From: CBFGWV01 sp965652545
GTDB taxonomy: Bacteria > Pseudomonadota > Gammaproteobacteria > Competibacterales > Competibacteraceae
DNA length: 14,250 bases
Direction of reading: 5' to 3'
NCBI GenBank assembly: GCA_965652545.1
Contig: CBFGWV010000110.1
Location: forward strand, 1 to 14,250
Under the pieces are notes generated by a model. It did no database searches and had not been told where the DNA came from. It was given only the letters and a program-made list of their open reading frames with translations. Of the stretch, positions 1-7,753 are shown piece by piece (within the stretch, counting starts at the first letter, position 1; every line of letters starts with the position of its first letter). Made by a program: the position numbers and the translations under genes.

Positions 1-1249
1 CCGTCGATACGGCGGCCTCGCCCAGGTACCTCTCGTCGATCGCCGGCAAAGGCTCGTCATTGATCGCGGCCTCGAAGGCGCGCAGGCGCTTGTATACCGA
101 CAGCAATTCGACAATAGTGGTCCAGGAATTGACGAGGTATTGGAACGACGAGCGGACTTGGCCAAAGGCATTGAGAATCTGATTCATCGCACCCAAGGTT
201 ATTTTCCCCGCCACAATAGTGGGCGCCAACACAATGTAAGGGAATATATTGTCCGTTTGCAGGTAGAAGATTCGGGCAATATTGAAATACATGTAGTGAA
301 AATATAGCCTGAAATAATTCTTGCGCACATGCCCAAAAAGCGCCGCCACAGTCGGCGGTTGCGCACGAGACGGCTCATCCTCGCCATACACGAGCTCTTT
401 CCGATAAGCAGCCTCGACGCGTTGGTTTCGGAACTCCAGTCCGGGCAGTTTTATCCCCACCAATGCAAGAAAGGCAGTACCGAATATTGACCAGAAGATG
501 GCGACGACGACGAGCGCATGAGGAATCTCGCCGATGATCGGCAGCTCGGTGACATCCTGGGACAGCCGAAGCAGCACCGGAAGAAAAGCGACCAGGGTCA
601 TGACGGAGTCCACCAGGTTGACACCAAGCCCTTCCATGGTAGAGGCAAAGCGCATGGTGTCTTCCTGGACACGCTGCGAGGCGCCCTCGATCGTCCTGAG
701 CCTACCCCAGTTACTCATGTAATAATCGTTCATGGCCGTGCGCCAGCGAAAGATGTAATGGCTGACGAAAAACCGGGTGGCAACGTAGACCGCAACCGCC
801 ACGAAAGCAATGCCCGCGAACGTGAGCAAATGCATGTAAAACTCGCCCTGGGTGACCGGCCGGGATTTGGAAAGCGCGGCCTGGATCAAATCGTAGAACG
901 GACCGTACCAGTCATTGATGGCCACACTGACCTGCACCTGAAAATAGGTGACGAACAAAATCAGGGCCGAACCGAGAACAGACCAGTGCGCCCAACGATG
1001 AGGTGATATGACGTACCATGCCCCGGCAAACAAGGCCACGGCAGCGGCGCAATAGATGTAAAACCACAAGAACGGCGTCGACCAGAATACCGAAACGCCA
1101 ATGATGGCTTCCCCATCCGCTGCCGCCGGCAAACCGAAGAAGGCACCCAACGCCTCACCCCCGGCGTACCAGAACACAATGACCACCAAACTCCAGAGCA
1201 CAGCCGATATGAAGAATGCTCTCGGACTAGGGAAAAAAGACACAAACAC
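1..1249 (-). CDS. sbmA: SbmA/BacA-family peptide antibiotic transporter (3' end beyond window)
   Basis: Inner-membrane, proton-driven peptide importer of the SbmA/BacA family. E. coli SbmA takes up microcin B17, bleomycin-type drugs and proline-rich antimicrobial peptides. Reading the minus strand gives 416 uninterrupted codons that run off position 1 without a stop, against 406 residues in E. coli, so only a short tail is missing. Near-identical blocks are FRWRTAMNDYYMSNW from residue 167, the GASQRVQEDTMRFAS block after it, KLPGLEFRNQRVEAAYRKEL around residue 268 and VRKNYFRLYFHYMYFN from 308. Hydrophobic membrane segments fill the first 160 residues and the middle. I chose GTG at 1249-1247 because the resulting N-terminus (VFVSFFPSP) aligns with MFKSFFPKP of SbmA and an in-frame TAA lies three codons upstream. 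A second GTG at 1243 is possible. A weak AAGGG lies 11-12 bases upstream. G+C is lower than in the neighbours (37% in 241-300). It is transcribed away from the cluster that follows. Confidence 0.95.
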   Translation of the reverse strand, partial: MFVSFFPSPRAFFISAVLWSLVVIVFWYAGGEALGAFFGLPAAADGEAIIGVSVFWSTPFLWFYIYCAAAVALFAGAWYVISPHRWAHWSVLGSALILFVTYFQVQVSVAINDWYGPFYDLIQAALSKSRPVTQGEFYMHLLTFAGIAFVAVAVYVATRFFVSHYIFRWRTAMNDYYMSNWGRLRTIEGASQRVQEDTMRFASTMEGLGVNLVDSVMTLVAFLPVLLRLSQDVTELPIIGEIPHALVVVAIFWSIFGTAFLALVGIKLPGLEFRNQRVEAAYRKELVYGEDEPSRAQPPTVAALFGHVRKNYFRLYFHYMYFNIARIFYLQTDNIFPYIVLAPTIVAGKITLGAMNQILNAFGQVRSSFQYLVNSWTTIVELLSVYKRLRAFEAAINDEPLPAIDERYLGEAAVST

Positions 1250-1484
1250 GGTGGCTTACACCCTTATCTGAATAGAAGATCCGCGGGCACCCAATGTAGC
1301 GATTGCCCCCCTGCGATACCGGCAGGTCCCCCACGACCCAACCCAGCCGATAGTACGTGACTACCGCCATGACGATTCACTTACGGTGTCGTAATGAAAC
1401 AAGACGCCCACCGGAACATTGCCCGGACGATGGGTTCACACAAGGCAGAACACTCGGCACAGCAGCAACCAAGGAGCTTTCATC
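1250..1484. other. Divergent intergenic region between sbmA and the TPP-enzyme cluster
   Basis: This 235-base gap separates two divergently transcribed units, so it should hold both promoters. I found no convincing -35/-10 pair or extended operator palindrome on either strand. AT-richer patches lie at 1261-1280 (towards sbmA) and 1375-1410 (towards the cluster). Open reading through 1419-1484 in frame with the downstream gene exists, but it has no Shine-Dalgarno site and no resemblance to the family, so I treat it as untranslated leader. Confidence 0.5.
1471..1476 (+). promoter_or_regulatory. Ribosome binding site AAGGAG of the TPP enzyme
   Basis: A full AAGGAG lies eight bases before ATG 1485. 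It decides that start over the upstream in-frame ATG at 1419, which would add 22 residues unlike the family. Confidence 0.85.
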
Positions 1485-3239
1485 ATGGCCGATACCGCCG
1501 CCGATATTCTCGTCGAGACCCTGCACGACTGGGGTGTGGACGTCATCTTCGGACTGCCCGGGGACGGGATCAACGGGATCATGGAGTCCCTGCGCAAGTA
1601 CCAGGACAAGATCCGTTTCGTCCAGGTCCGGCACGAAGAAGCCGCCGCTTTCATGGCCTGCGGTTATGCCAAAGTTACCGGGAAGATCGGCTGTTGCCTC
1701 GCCACATCCGGCCCCGGCGGCATTCATCTGCTCAACGGCTTGTATGATGCCAAACTCGACGGCCAGCCGGTGGTGGCCATCACCGGCATGCAGTTCCACG
1801 ACCTGCTGCACACGCATACCCAACAGGATGTCGAGCTGGACAAGCTGTTCATGGATGTCGCGGTCTACAACACCCGTGTGATGGGCCCGGCGCATGTGGA
1901 GAATGTCACCGCACTGGCCTGCCGTACGGCCCTGGCGCAGCGCGGCGTGGCACACATCACCATCCCGGTGGACTTGCAGGATGCTCCGTTCAGCAAGAGC
2001 GGCACGTCCAAGCGCAACATACCCGGCCACACCTCAGAGGCTTTCTCGGCTGGCCGCGAAGCGCCGGACCCGACCAATCTGCGCGCCGCCGCCGACGTTC
2101 TGAACGCCGGCGAGAAAATCATGATTCTCGCCGGCCGCGGCGCCCTGGGCGCGGGCGATGAGGTTGAGGCCATAGCGGAGATTCTCGGTGCGCCGATCGG
2201 CAAGCCGCTGCTGGGCAAAGCATCGGTGCCCGACGACTCGCCGTACACCACCGGATCGGTGGGGCTGCTGGGCACGGCGCCCTCCCAGGATGCCCTGGAA
2301 AGTTGCGATACCTTGCTCATCGTCGGTTCGAGCTTCCCGTACATCGAGTACTACCCCAAGCCGGGCCAGGCCCGTTGTGTGCAGATCGATATCGATGCCA
2401 CCCGCATTGGCCTGCGTTATCCGGTAGAGGTCCCGCTGGTCGGCGATACGCGCAAGACGCTGGCCGCCCTGACGCCGCTGCTCAAGCGCAACGACGACCG
2501 CGGGTTCCTCGAGAACGCGCAAAAGGGCATGAAGGAGTGGTGGGCCTTGATGGAGACGCGCGGTACGCGCCAGGACAAACCCATGAAGCCGCAGGTGGTC
2601 GCCTGGGAGCTCGGCAAGCAGTTGCGCGACGATGCCATTTTCGTCTCCGACTCGGGCACCATCGCCACGTGGTACGCCCGCCAGATTCCAGTGCGCAAAC
2701 GTCAGATGTGCACGCTCTCCGGCAACCTGGCGACGATGGCCAACGGCTTTCCGTACGCCATGGCCGCACAGTACGCGTATCCCGGTCGTCAGGTGGTGGC
2801 CTTCGTCGGCGACGGCGGCTTCACCATGCTGATGGGAGAGTTCGCCAACTGCGTGCGCGACAAGCTCCCGGTGAAAGTCATCGTCATCAAGAACAACTCC
2901 CTGGGTCAGATCAAATGGGAGCAGATGGTGTTTCTGGGTAACCCGGAATTCGCTTGCGAGCTGGCCGATATCGACTTCGCTGCCTTTGCCCGCGCCTGCG
3001 GCGGTACCGGCTTCACCATCGACGACCCATTGCAGTGCGCCACCACCCTGGAGCAGGCGTTGAGCACACCGGGACCGGTGATTGTCGACTGTATCGTCGA
3101 TCCGCATGAACCGCCGATGCCGCCGAAGATCAAACCCGGGCAGGCCAAGCAGTTCGCCTCGGCCCTGGCCAGTGGCACGCCGCATCGGGGCAAGATCGCC
3201 CTGACTGTGGCCTCGGACAAAGTCCGCGAAATGCTCTGA
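1485..3239 (+). CDS. PoxB-like thiamine-diphosphate-dependent enzyme (pyruvate oxidase family)
   Basis: A 584-residue member of the TPP-dependent 2-oxoacid family, closest in pattern to E. coli PoxB (572 residues), the FAD-containing quinone-linked pyruvate oxidase that makes acetate and CO2. The N-terminal pyrimidine-binding domain has VRHEEAAAF with the catalytic glutamate at about residue 51, followed by ATSGPGGIHLLNG as in PoxB. The central FAD-type domain spans about 190-340. The C-terminal TPP domain has GDGG at 442-445 and NN at 470-471, the usual GDG-X25-NN magnesium/diphosphate motif. The C-terminus PPKIKPGQAK matches PoxB PPQIKLEQAK, the start of its membrane-activated tail, but diverges after that. 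There is no histidine where benzoylformate decarboxylase has its NLHS motif, so that identity is unlikely. The start is set by AAGGAG at 1471. It is the first gene of a five-gene unit, so its substrate may be a 2-oxoacid made by the neighbours rather than pyruvate. Family sure; substrate unknown. Confidence 0.92.
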   Translation: MADTAADILVETLHDWGVDVIFGLPGDGINGIMESLRKYQDKIRFVQVRHEEAAAFMACGYAKVTGKIGCCLATSGPGGIHLLNGLYDAKLDGQPVVAITGMQFHDLLHTHTQQDVELDKLFMDVAVYNTRVMGPAHVENVTALACRTALAQRGVAHITIPVDLQDAPFSKSGTSKRNIPGHTSEAFSAGREAPDPTNLRAAADVLNAGEKIMILAGRGALGAGDEVEAIAEILGAPIGKPLLGKASVPDDSPYTTGSVGLLGTAPSQDALESCDTLLIVGSSFPYIEYYPKPGQARCVQIDIDATRIGLRYPVEVPLVGDTRKTLAALTPLLKRNDDRGFLENAQKGMKEWWALMETRGTRQDKPMKPQVVAWELGKQLRDDAIFVSDSGTIATWYARQIPVRKRQMCTLSGNLATMANGFPYAMAAQYAYPGRQVVAFVGDGGFTMLMGEFANCVRDKLPVKVIVIKNNSLGQIKWEQMVFLGNPEFACELADIDFAAFARACGGTGFTIDDPLQCATTLEQALSTPGPVIVDCIVDPHEPPMPPKIKPGQAKQFASALASGTPHRGKIALTVASDKVREML

Positions 3240-3273
3240 ACATCGACGAAACGCAACGAAAGGACGCACGGCA

Positions 3274-4380
3274 ATGATCGCTCAGAGTGTCGATACCACC
3301 ATTGAAGATATCTCGGTCGCCTGCCTGACCATACCCACCGACCAACCCGAGTCCGACGGCACGCTGGAGTGGAGCAACACGACCATCGTGATCGTCCGCG
3401 CCCGCGGTGGCGGCTGCGAAGGCATCGGCTACACCTACTGCGATGCGGCGGCCGTCTCGCTGATCAAAGGCAGGTTGGCCGATGCCATCCTCGGGCTGGA
3501 TGCATTGGATGTCTCCAAGGCCTGGTTGGCGATGATTGCCACGGTTCGCAACATCGGGCGGCCGGGGCTTGCCGCCTGCGCCATATCGGCGGTGGACATC
3601 GCGTTGTGGGATTTGAAAGCTAAGCTTTTGGACCTACCGCTGTATCGCCTGCTCGGTGCAACGCGGGAATCCATCCCCGTTTACGGCAGCGGCGGCTTCA
3701 CCTCCTACAGTGACGAGCGGCTGGCCGAGCAACTGGGCAGCTTCGTCGCCGAGGGCCTGCGGGCGGTGAAGATGAAAGTCGGTCGGGAGCCTGCGCGCGA
3801 TGTCGAGCGCGTCCACATCGCGCGCGAGGCGATCGGCGCGGACACCGCGCTGTATGTGGATGCCAACGGCGCCTATGACCGTAAGCAGGCCATCGCATTC
3901 ACCCGTGAGTTTGCCGGTGCCGGGGTGAGTTGGTTCGAGGAACCGGTCACCTCCGACGACTTGCAAGGTCTTCAGATGGTTCGTGAACGCGCACCGGCGG
4001 ATATGCGGATCACCGCCGGGGAGTATGGCTACGATGTGTTTTACTTCCGCCGCATGCTGGAGGCCAGCGCGGTGGACATCCTGCAGGCCGATGTCACCCG
4101 TTGCCTCGGCATCACCGGTTTTCTACAGGCCGGCGCATTCTGTCAGGCCTTCAACATCCCGCTGTCGGCTCACACCGCTCCGGCCTTGCACCTGCACGTG
4201 ATGTGCGCCGTGCCCAATGCCCGGGACATCGAGTATTTCCACGACCATGTGCGCATCGAAGCCATGTTGTTCGATGGCATTACACACCCCGTTGACGGCC
4301 TGCTCCGTCCGGACCCCAGCCTCCCGGGCCTGGGGCTTCGATTGAAGGAGGAGCAGCTCGTCCACTTTGCCGCATCATGA
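3274..4380 (+). CDS. Mandelate racemase/muconate lactonizing enzyme family protein (enolase superfamily, MR subgroup)
   Basis: A 368-residue enolase-superfamily enzyme. Such enzymes abstract the proton alpha to a carboxylate, using magnesium, to racemise or dehydrate acids. The mandelate racemase residues are all present, each shifted by 1-3 positions from Pseudomonas putida MR: K166 and K168 (KMK), metal ligands D196 (VDAN), E222 (FEEP) and E250 (AGE), the Asp-His dyad D273 (QADVTR) and H300 (SAHTAP), and E320. Both the Lys and His catalytic bases are therefore in place. That fits a 1,1-proton transfer racemase or an acid-sugar dehydratase, and argues against a muconate cycloisomerase, which lacks the Asp-His dyad. 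The capping domain (residues 1-130) determines substrate and resembles nothing I can assign. AAGGA lies about nine bases before ATG 3274, and the gap to the upstream gene is 34 bases. Its TGA overlaps the next ATG by four bases. An AAGGAGGAG run at 4345-4353 lies near its end. Confidence 0.93.
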   Translation: MIAQSVDTTIEDISVACLTIPTDQPESDGTLEWSNTTIVIVRARGGGCEGIGYTYCDAAAVSLIKGRLADAILGLDALDVSKAWLAMIATVRNIGRPGLAACAISAVDIALWDLKAKLLDLPLYRLLGATRESIPVYGSGGFTSYSDERLAEQLGSFVAEGLRAVKMKVGREPARDVERVHIAREAIGADTALYVDANGAYDRKQAIAFTREFAGAGVSWFEEPVTSDDLQGLQMVRERAPADMRITAGEYGYDVFYFRRMLEASAVDILQADVTRCLGITGFLQAGAFCQAFNIPLSAHTAPALHLHVMCAVPNARDIEYFHDHVRIEAMLFDGITHPVDGLLRPDPSLPGLGLRLKEEQLVHFAAS

Positions 4381-7313
4381 ACCTGCGCACTCAGAGCGAG
4401 CGGCAAACGCATGCATCACCGGGGGCGGGGCATCTGTCTGCGCAAGCGGCCGGCAAACTGGCCGCATCGCTGCGCCAGATGGTTGCTGGCGAAGTGCGCT
4501 TCGGCAGCGGTGACCGGGCCTTGTACGCGACCGACGGTTCCAATTATCGCCAGGTACCGATCGGTGTGGTGATTCCCGAGTCCACCGACGATGTCACCGC
4601 CACGCTGGCCGTCGCGGCCAGGCACGGTGCACCGGTCCTGCCGCGCGGCTGCGGTACCAGCCTTGCAGGCCAGTGCTGCAACACCGCTGTCGTTCTGGAC
4701 ATGTCCAAGTATCTCAATCGGATCGTCTCGCTCGATGCACACGCGCGCCGCGCCCGCGTGGAACCCGGCTGCGTCCTCGATCAGTTGCGTGATGCCGCCG
4801 AGCGGCACGGCCTGACCTTCGGCCCCGACCCCTCGACCCACGACCACGCCACGCTCGGCGGCATGATCGGAAACAACTCCTGCGGGGTGCATTCGGTCAT
4901 GGCCGGCCGCACGGCCGACAATGTCGAATCACTGGAGGTCGTCACCTACCGGGGCGAACGCCTGCACGTCGGCCCCACCGGTGAAGACGAACTCGAACGG
5001 CTCATTCGCGCCGGCGGCGTCAAGGGCGGCATCTATCGCAAGCTCAGGGACTTGCGCGACCGCTATGCGGATGAGATCCGCCAACGCTATCCACCCATTC
5101 CGCGACGGGTATCGGGATTCAACCTCGATGCGCTGTTGCCGGAGAATGGATTCAACGTGGCCAAGGCGCTGGTCGGCTCGGAAGGGACATGTGTCACCGT
5201 CCTGGGGGCCGAGCTCGCGCTGGTGCCCAGTCCGCCGCACCGCGCCCTGGTGGTCCTGGGTTATCCCGATGTCTTCGCCGCCGGCGACCACGTCCCGCAG
5301 ATCCTGGGTTTCGGTCCGGTGGGGCTGGAAGGTATCGATGACCGGCTCATCGACTATATGACTGAAAAACACATGCACCCGGCGGAGCGCACGCTGCTGC
5401 CCGAGGGACGGGGCTGGTTGCTGGTGGAGTTCGGCGGCGACAGCGCCGACGACGCCATGGGCAAAGCGAGAGCGCTGAAAGAAGCCTTGCACGATGCCGA
5501 GGATCCGCCTTCTGTTTGTATCTTCGACGACCCCGCACAGGCCAAACGCATCTGGGAGATCCGCGAATCCGGCCTGGGCGCCACCGCGCACGTACCGGGC
5601 ATGCGCGAGACGTACCCTGGCTGGGAGGACGCCGCCGTACCGCCGGATCGGGTGGGGCGCTACCTGCGTGATTTCCGCACCTTGCTCGAACGCTACGGCT
5701 ACGGCTGCTCACTTTATGGTCACTTCGGGGATGGCTGTATTCATGTACGTATCGACTTCGATCTGACCCACCCGGACGGCGTGGTCAGGTACCGCCGCTT
5801 TGCCCGTGAGGCGGCGGAACTGGTGATGGCCCATGGCGGATCGCTCTCCGGCGAACACGGTGATGGCCAGGCCCGCGGCGAGCTCTTGCCGATGATGTTC
5901 GGGGAAACCCTGGTGCAAGCGTTCCGGGAGTTCAAATCCATCTGGGACCCCGACGGGATGATGAACCCGGGCAAGGTGGTGGATGCCGACCGTATGGATG
6001 AACACCTGCGTGAGGGCCCGGACTATGTCCCGCCCAGCCTTGAAACGGTGTTTGCCTTCAGCGAGGACGACCATTCCTTCGCGCGATCGGCCACGCGCTG
6101 CGTCGGCATCGGCAACTGCCGGCGCACGACCGGCGGTGTGATGTGCCCCAGCTACCGTGCGACGCTGGAGGAAAAGCACTCCACCCGCGGCCGCGCACGA
6201 CTGCTCTTCGAGATGGTTCACGGCGGCCCGATCCAGGACGGCTGGCGCAGCGACGCGGTACGCGAGGCGCTGGACTTGTGCCTGGCCTGCAAAGGCTGCC
6301 GCAGTGACTGCCCCGTCAACGTGGACATGGCGACCTACAAGGCCGAGTTCTTTCATCACTATTACAAAGGGCGGCTGCGCCCGCGCTCGGCGTACGCCAT
6401 GGGCCGCATCCAGGACTGGTGCCGTATTGCCGCATACATGCCGCGACTGGCCAACCTGCTCACCCAGAGCCGCCCACTGGCCGCAGTAGGCAAGCGCATC
6501 GGCGGCATCGCACCGCAACGCCGGCTGCCACCGTTCGCGCACGAAACCTTTCGCCAGTGGTTTGCGCGGCGGGCGCCGCGACCGGGCGGACAGCGCGTCC
6601 TGCTATGGCCGGACACATTCACCAATTATTTCCAGCCCCACATAGGGCGCGCCGCGGTGGCGGTCCTGGAGGCCGCCGGGGCGCATGTGGTCATACCCAC
6701 GGCCCGGCTGTGCTGCGGCCGTCCGCTCTACGGTTGGGGCATGCTGGATCGCGCCAAACACGAGCTCGGCCGCATTCTCGATCACCTGCGGGACGATATC
6801 GATGCAGGTACACCGCTGATCGGCTTGGAACCGGCATGCCTGGCGACCTTTCGTGACGAGCTGCCGAACCTGTTTCCCACCGATGAGCGGGCGCACAAGC
6901 TGTGCCGGCAAAGCGTCATGCTCAGCGAATACCTGGAGCGAATCGGTTACCGCCCCGGCCATCACGCGGCAGCGGCGGTGGTGCATCCGCATTGCAACCA
7001 CCATGCCGTCATCGGGCTGGCCGATGAACGTTCCGTGCTGGACAAGCTCGGGCTCGACTACCACATGCTCGATGCCGGCTGTTGCGGAATGGCCGGCGCA
7101 TTCGGTTTTGAAGCCGAGCACTACGAGGTCTCGATCAACGTGGGCGAGCACCAACTGCTGCCTGCGATTCGCGGCACCAGGCCTGATGCGCTGATCATTG
7201 CCGACGGCTTCAGCTGTCGGGAACAGATCGAACAGTGCACCGGTCGACACGCGCTGCACGTGGCCGAGGTGCTGGAGATGGCGCTCACCACCGCCGATGG
7301 AGGATCCCGATGA
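4377..7313 (+). CDS. FAD-linked oxidase fused to 4Fe-4S and CCG domains (D-2-hydroxyacid dehydrogenase-like, YdiJ/Dld type)
   Basis: A 978-residue respiratory-type dehydrogenase with the architecture of E. coli YdiJ (1018 residues), which oxidises D-2-hydroxyglutarate. Domains in order: an FAD-binding PCMH domain (about 55-260, with PRGCGTSLAGQ and GGMIGNNSCG); an FAD-oxidase C-terminal domain (about 270-545, with YGHFGDGCIHVR around H449 and GEHGDG at 492-497); a 4Fe-4S region with cysteines 575, 581 and 590 then CLACKGCRSDCP from 635; and two cysteine-rich CCG modules (C779-C780 and C902-C903) preceded by HPHCNHH at 870. It presumably takes electrons from a 2-hydroxyacid to FAD, through the clusters, to a quinone or carrier at the membrane. 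No membrane segment or signal peptide is visible. ATG 4377 overlaps the previous stop (ATGA) and lacks its own well-spaced Shine-Dalgarno site, which implies translational coupling. The exact hydroxyacid cannot be read from sequence. Confidence 0.93.
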   Translation: MNLRTQSERQTHASPGAGHLSAQAAGKLAASLRQMVAGEVRFGSGDRALYATDGSNYRQVPIGVVIPESTDDVTATLAVAARHGAPVLPRGCGTSLAGQCCNTAVVLDMSKYLNRIVSLDAHARRARVEPGCVLDQLRDAAERHGLTFGPDPSTHDHATLGGMIGNNSCGVHSVMAGRTADNVESLEVVTYRGERLHVGPTGEDELERLIRAGGVKGGIYRKLRDLRDRYADEIRQRYPPIPRRVSGFNLDALLPENGFNVAKALVGSEGTCVTVLGAELALVPSPPHRALVVLGYPDVFAAGDHVPQILGFGPVGLEGIDDRLIDYMTEKHMHPAERTLLPEGRGWLLVEFGGDSADDAMGKARALKEALHDAEDPPSVCIFDDPAQAKRIWEIRESGLGATAHVPGMRETYPGWEDAAVPPDRVGRYLRDFRTLLERYGYGCSLYGHFGDGCIHVRIDFDLTHPDGVVRYRRFAREAAELVMAHGGSLSGEHGDGQARGELLPMMFGETLVQAFREFKSIWDPDGMMNPGKVVDADRMDEHLREGPDYVPPSLETVFAFSEDDHSFARSATRCVGIGNCRRTTGGVMCPSYRATLEEKHSTRGRARLLFEMVHGGPIQDGWRSDAVREALDLCLACKGCRSDCPVNVDMATYKAEFFHHYYKGRLRPRSAYAMGRIQDWCRIAAYMPRLANLLTQSRPLAAVGKRIGGIAPQRRLPPFAHETFRQWFARRAPRPGGQRVLLWPDTFTNYFQPHIGRAAVAVLEAAGAHVVIPTARLCCGRPLYGWGMLDRAKHELGRILDHLRDDIDAGTPLIGLEPACLATFRDELPNLFPTDERAHKLCRQSVMLSEYLERIGYRPGHHAAAAVVHPHCNHHAVIGLADERSVLDKLGLDYHMLDAGCCGMAGAFGFEAEHYEVSINVGEHQLLPAIRGTRPDALIIADGFSCREQIEQCTGRHALHVAEVLEMALTTADGGSR

Positions 7314-7744
7314 AGTACAAATTGCTCAATGACGCACCGCTGCGTACCTATGCGGTGGTCTTCGACCCAGGCGAAGAGGTGGTCAATGAATTGACCACTT
7401 TCGCGCGCGCCGAAAAGCTCAACGCCAGCCAGTTCACCGGCATCGGCGCATTGAGTTCAGTGGTGCTGGGCTATTTCCAATGGGACGAGAAATCCTACAA
7501 GCGCATCCCGGTGGACGAGCAGGTGGAAGTCGTCTCATTGCTGGGCGATATCGCCATAAGCGAGGGCAAGGCGTCGCTGCATCCGCATATCGTCGTCTCC
7601 CGGGCCGACGGCAGTGCAATGGGCGGACATCTGCTGGAAGCCCGGGTGCGACCCATCGTCGAGGTCATTGTCACCGAGTCCCCCGAGCGCCTGCGTCGGG
7701 AGCACGATGAAGCGACAGGTCTTGCCTTGATTTCCCTGAAGTAG
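7310..7744 (+). CDS. DUF296 (PPC domain) protein
   Basis: A 144-residue protein consisting of a single DUF296 or PPC domain (plants and prokaryotes conserved), a small beta-rich fold that trimerises in solved bacterial examples. In plants it is attached to AT-hook DNA-binding proteins; in bacteria its function is mostly unknown. Family marks visible here are the FTGIGALSSVVLGYF stretch (about 43-57), HPH at 91-93 and GGHL at 105-108. The three histidines H91, H93 and H107 are the pattern proposed to bind a metal. There is no DNA-binding extension. I chose ATG 7310 because GGAGG at 7299-7303 lies six bases upstream and it overlaps the previous stop by four bases. An in-frame start at 7235 would only extend into the upstream gene. 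Its place in the cluster suggests a role linked to the same metabolite, but nothing in the sequence proves it. Confidence 0.88.
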   Translation: MKYKLLNDAPLRTYAVVFDPGEEVVNELTTFARAEKLNASQFTGIGALSSVVLGYFQWDEKSYKRIPVDEQVEVVSLLGDIAISEGKASLHPHIVVSRADGSAMGGHLLEARVRPIVEVIVTESPERLRREHDEATGLALISLK

Positions 7745-7747
7745 GTG
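7743..7747 (+). promoter_or_regulatory. Ribosome binding site AGGTG of the transducer-family gene
   Basis: AGGTG lies six bases before ATG 7754 and straddles the TAG stop of the preceding gene. It favours ATG 7754 over the GTG at 7745, which would itself sit inside this site. Confidence 0.6.
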
Positions 7748-7753
7748 CCCCTC

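Noticed and set aside
518..1006. A 162-codon plus-strand frame across sbmA
   Set aside because: It lies antisense to a highly conserved SbmA segment and shows no ribosome binding site or family resemblance.
1485..3239. Calling the TPP enzyme benzoylformate decarboxylase or acetolactate synthase
   Set aside because: It lacks the decarboxylase NLHS histidine motif, and its C-terminus (PPKIKPGQAK) and ATSGPGG region match PoxB better.
2034..3269. A 411-codon minus-strand frame opposite the TPP enzyme
   Set aside because: It is an antisense shadow with no recognisable motif. The plus strand has the complete TPP-enzyme signature.
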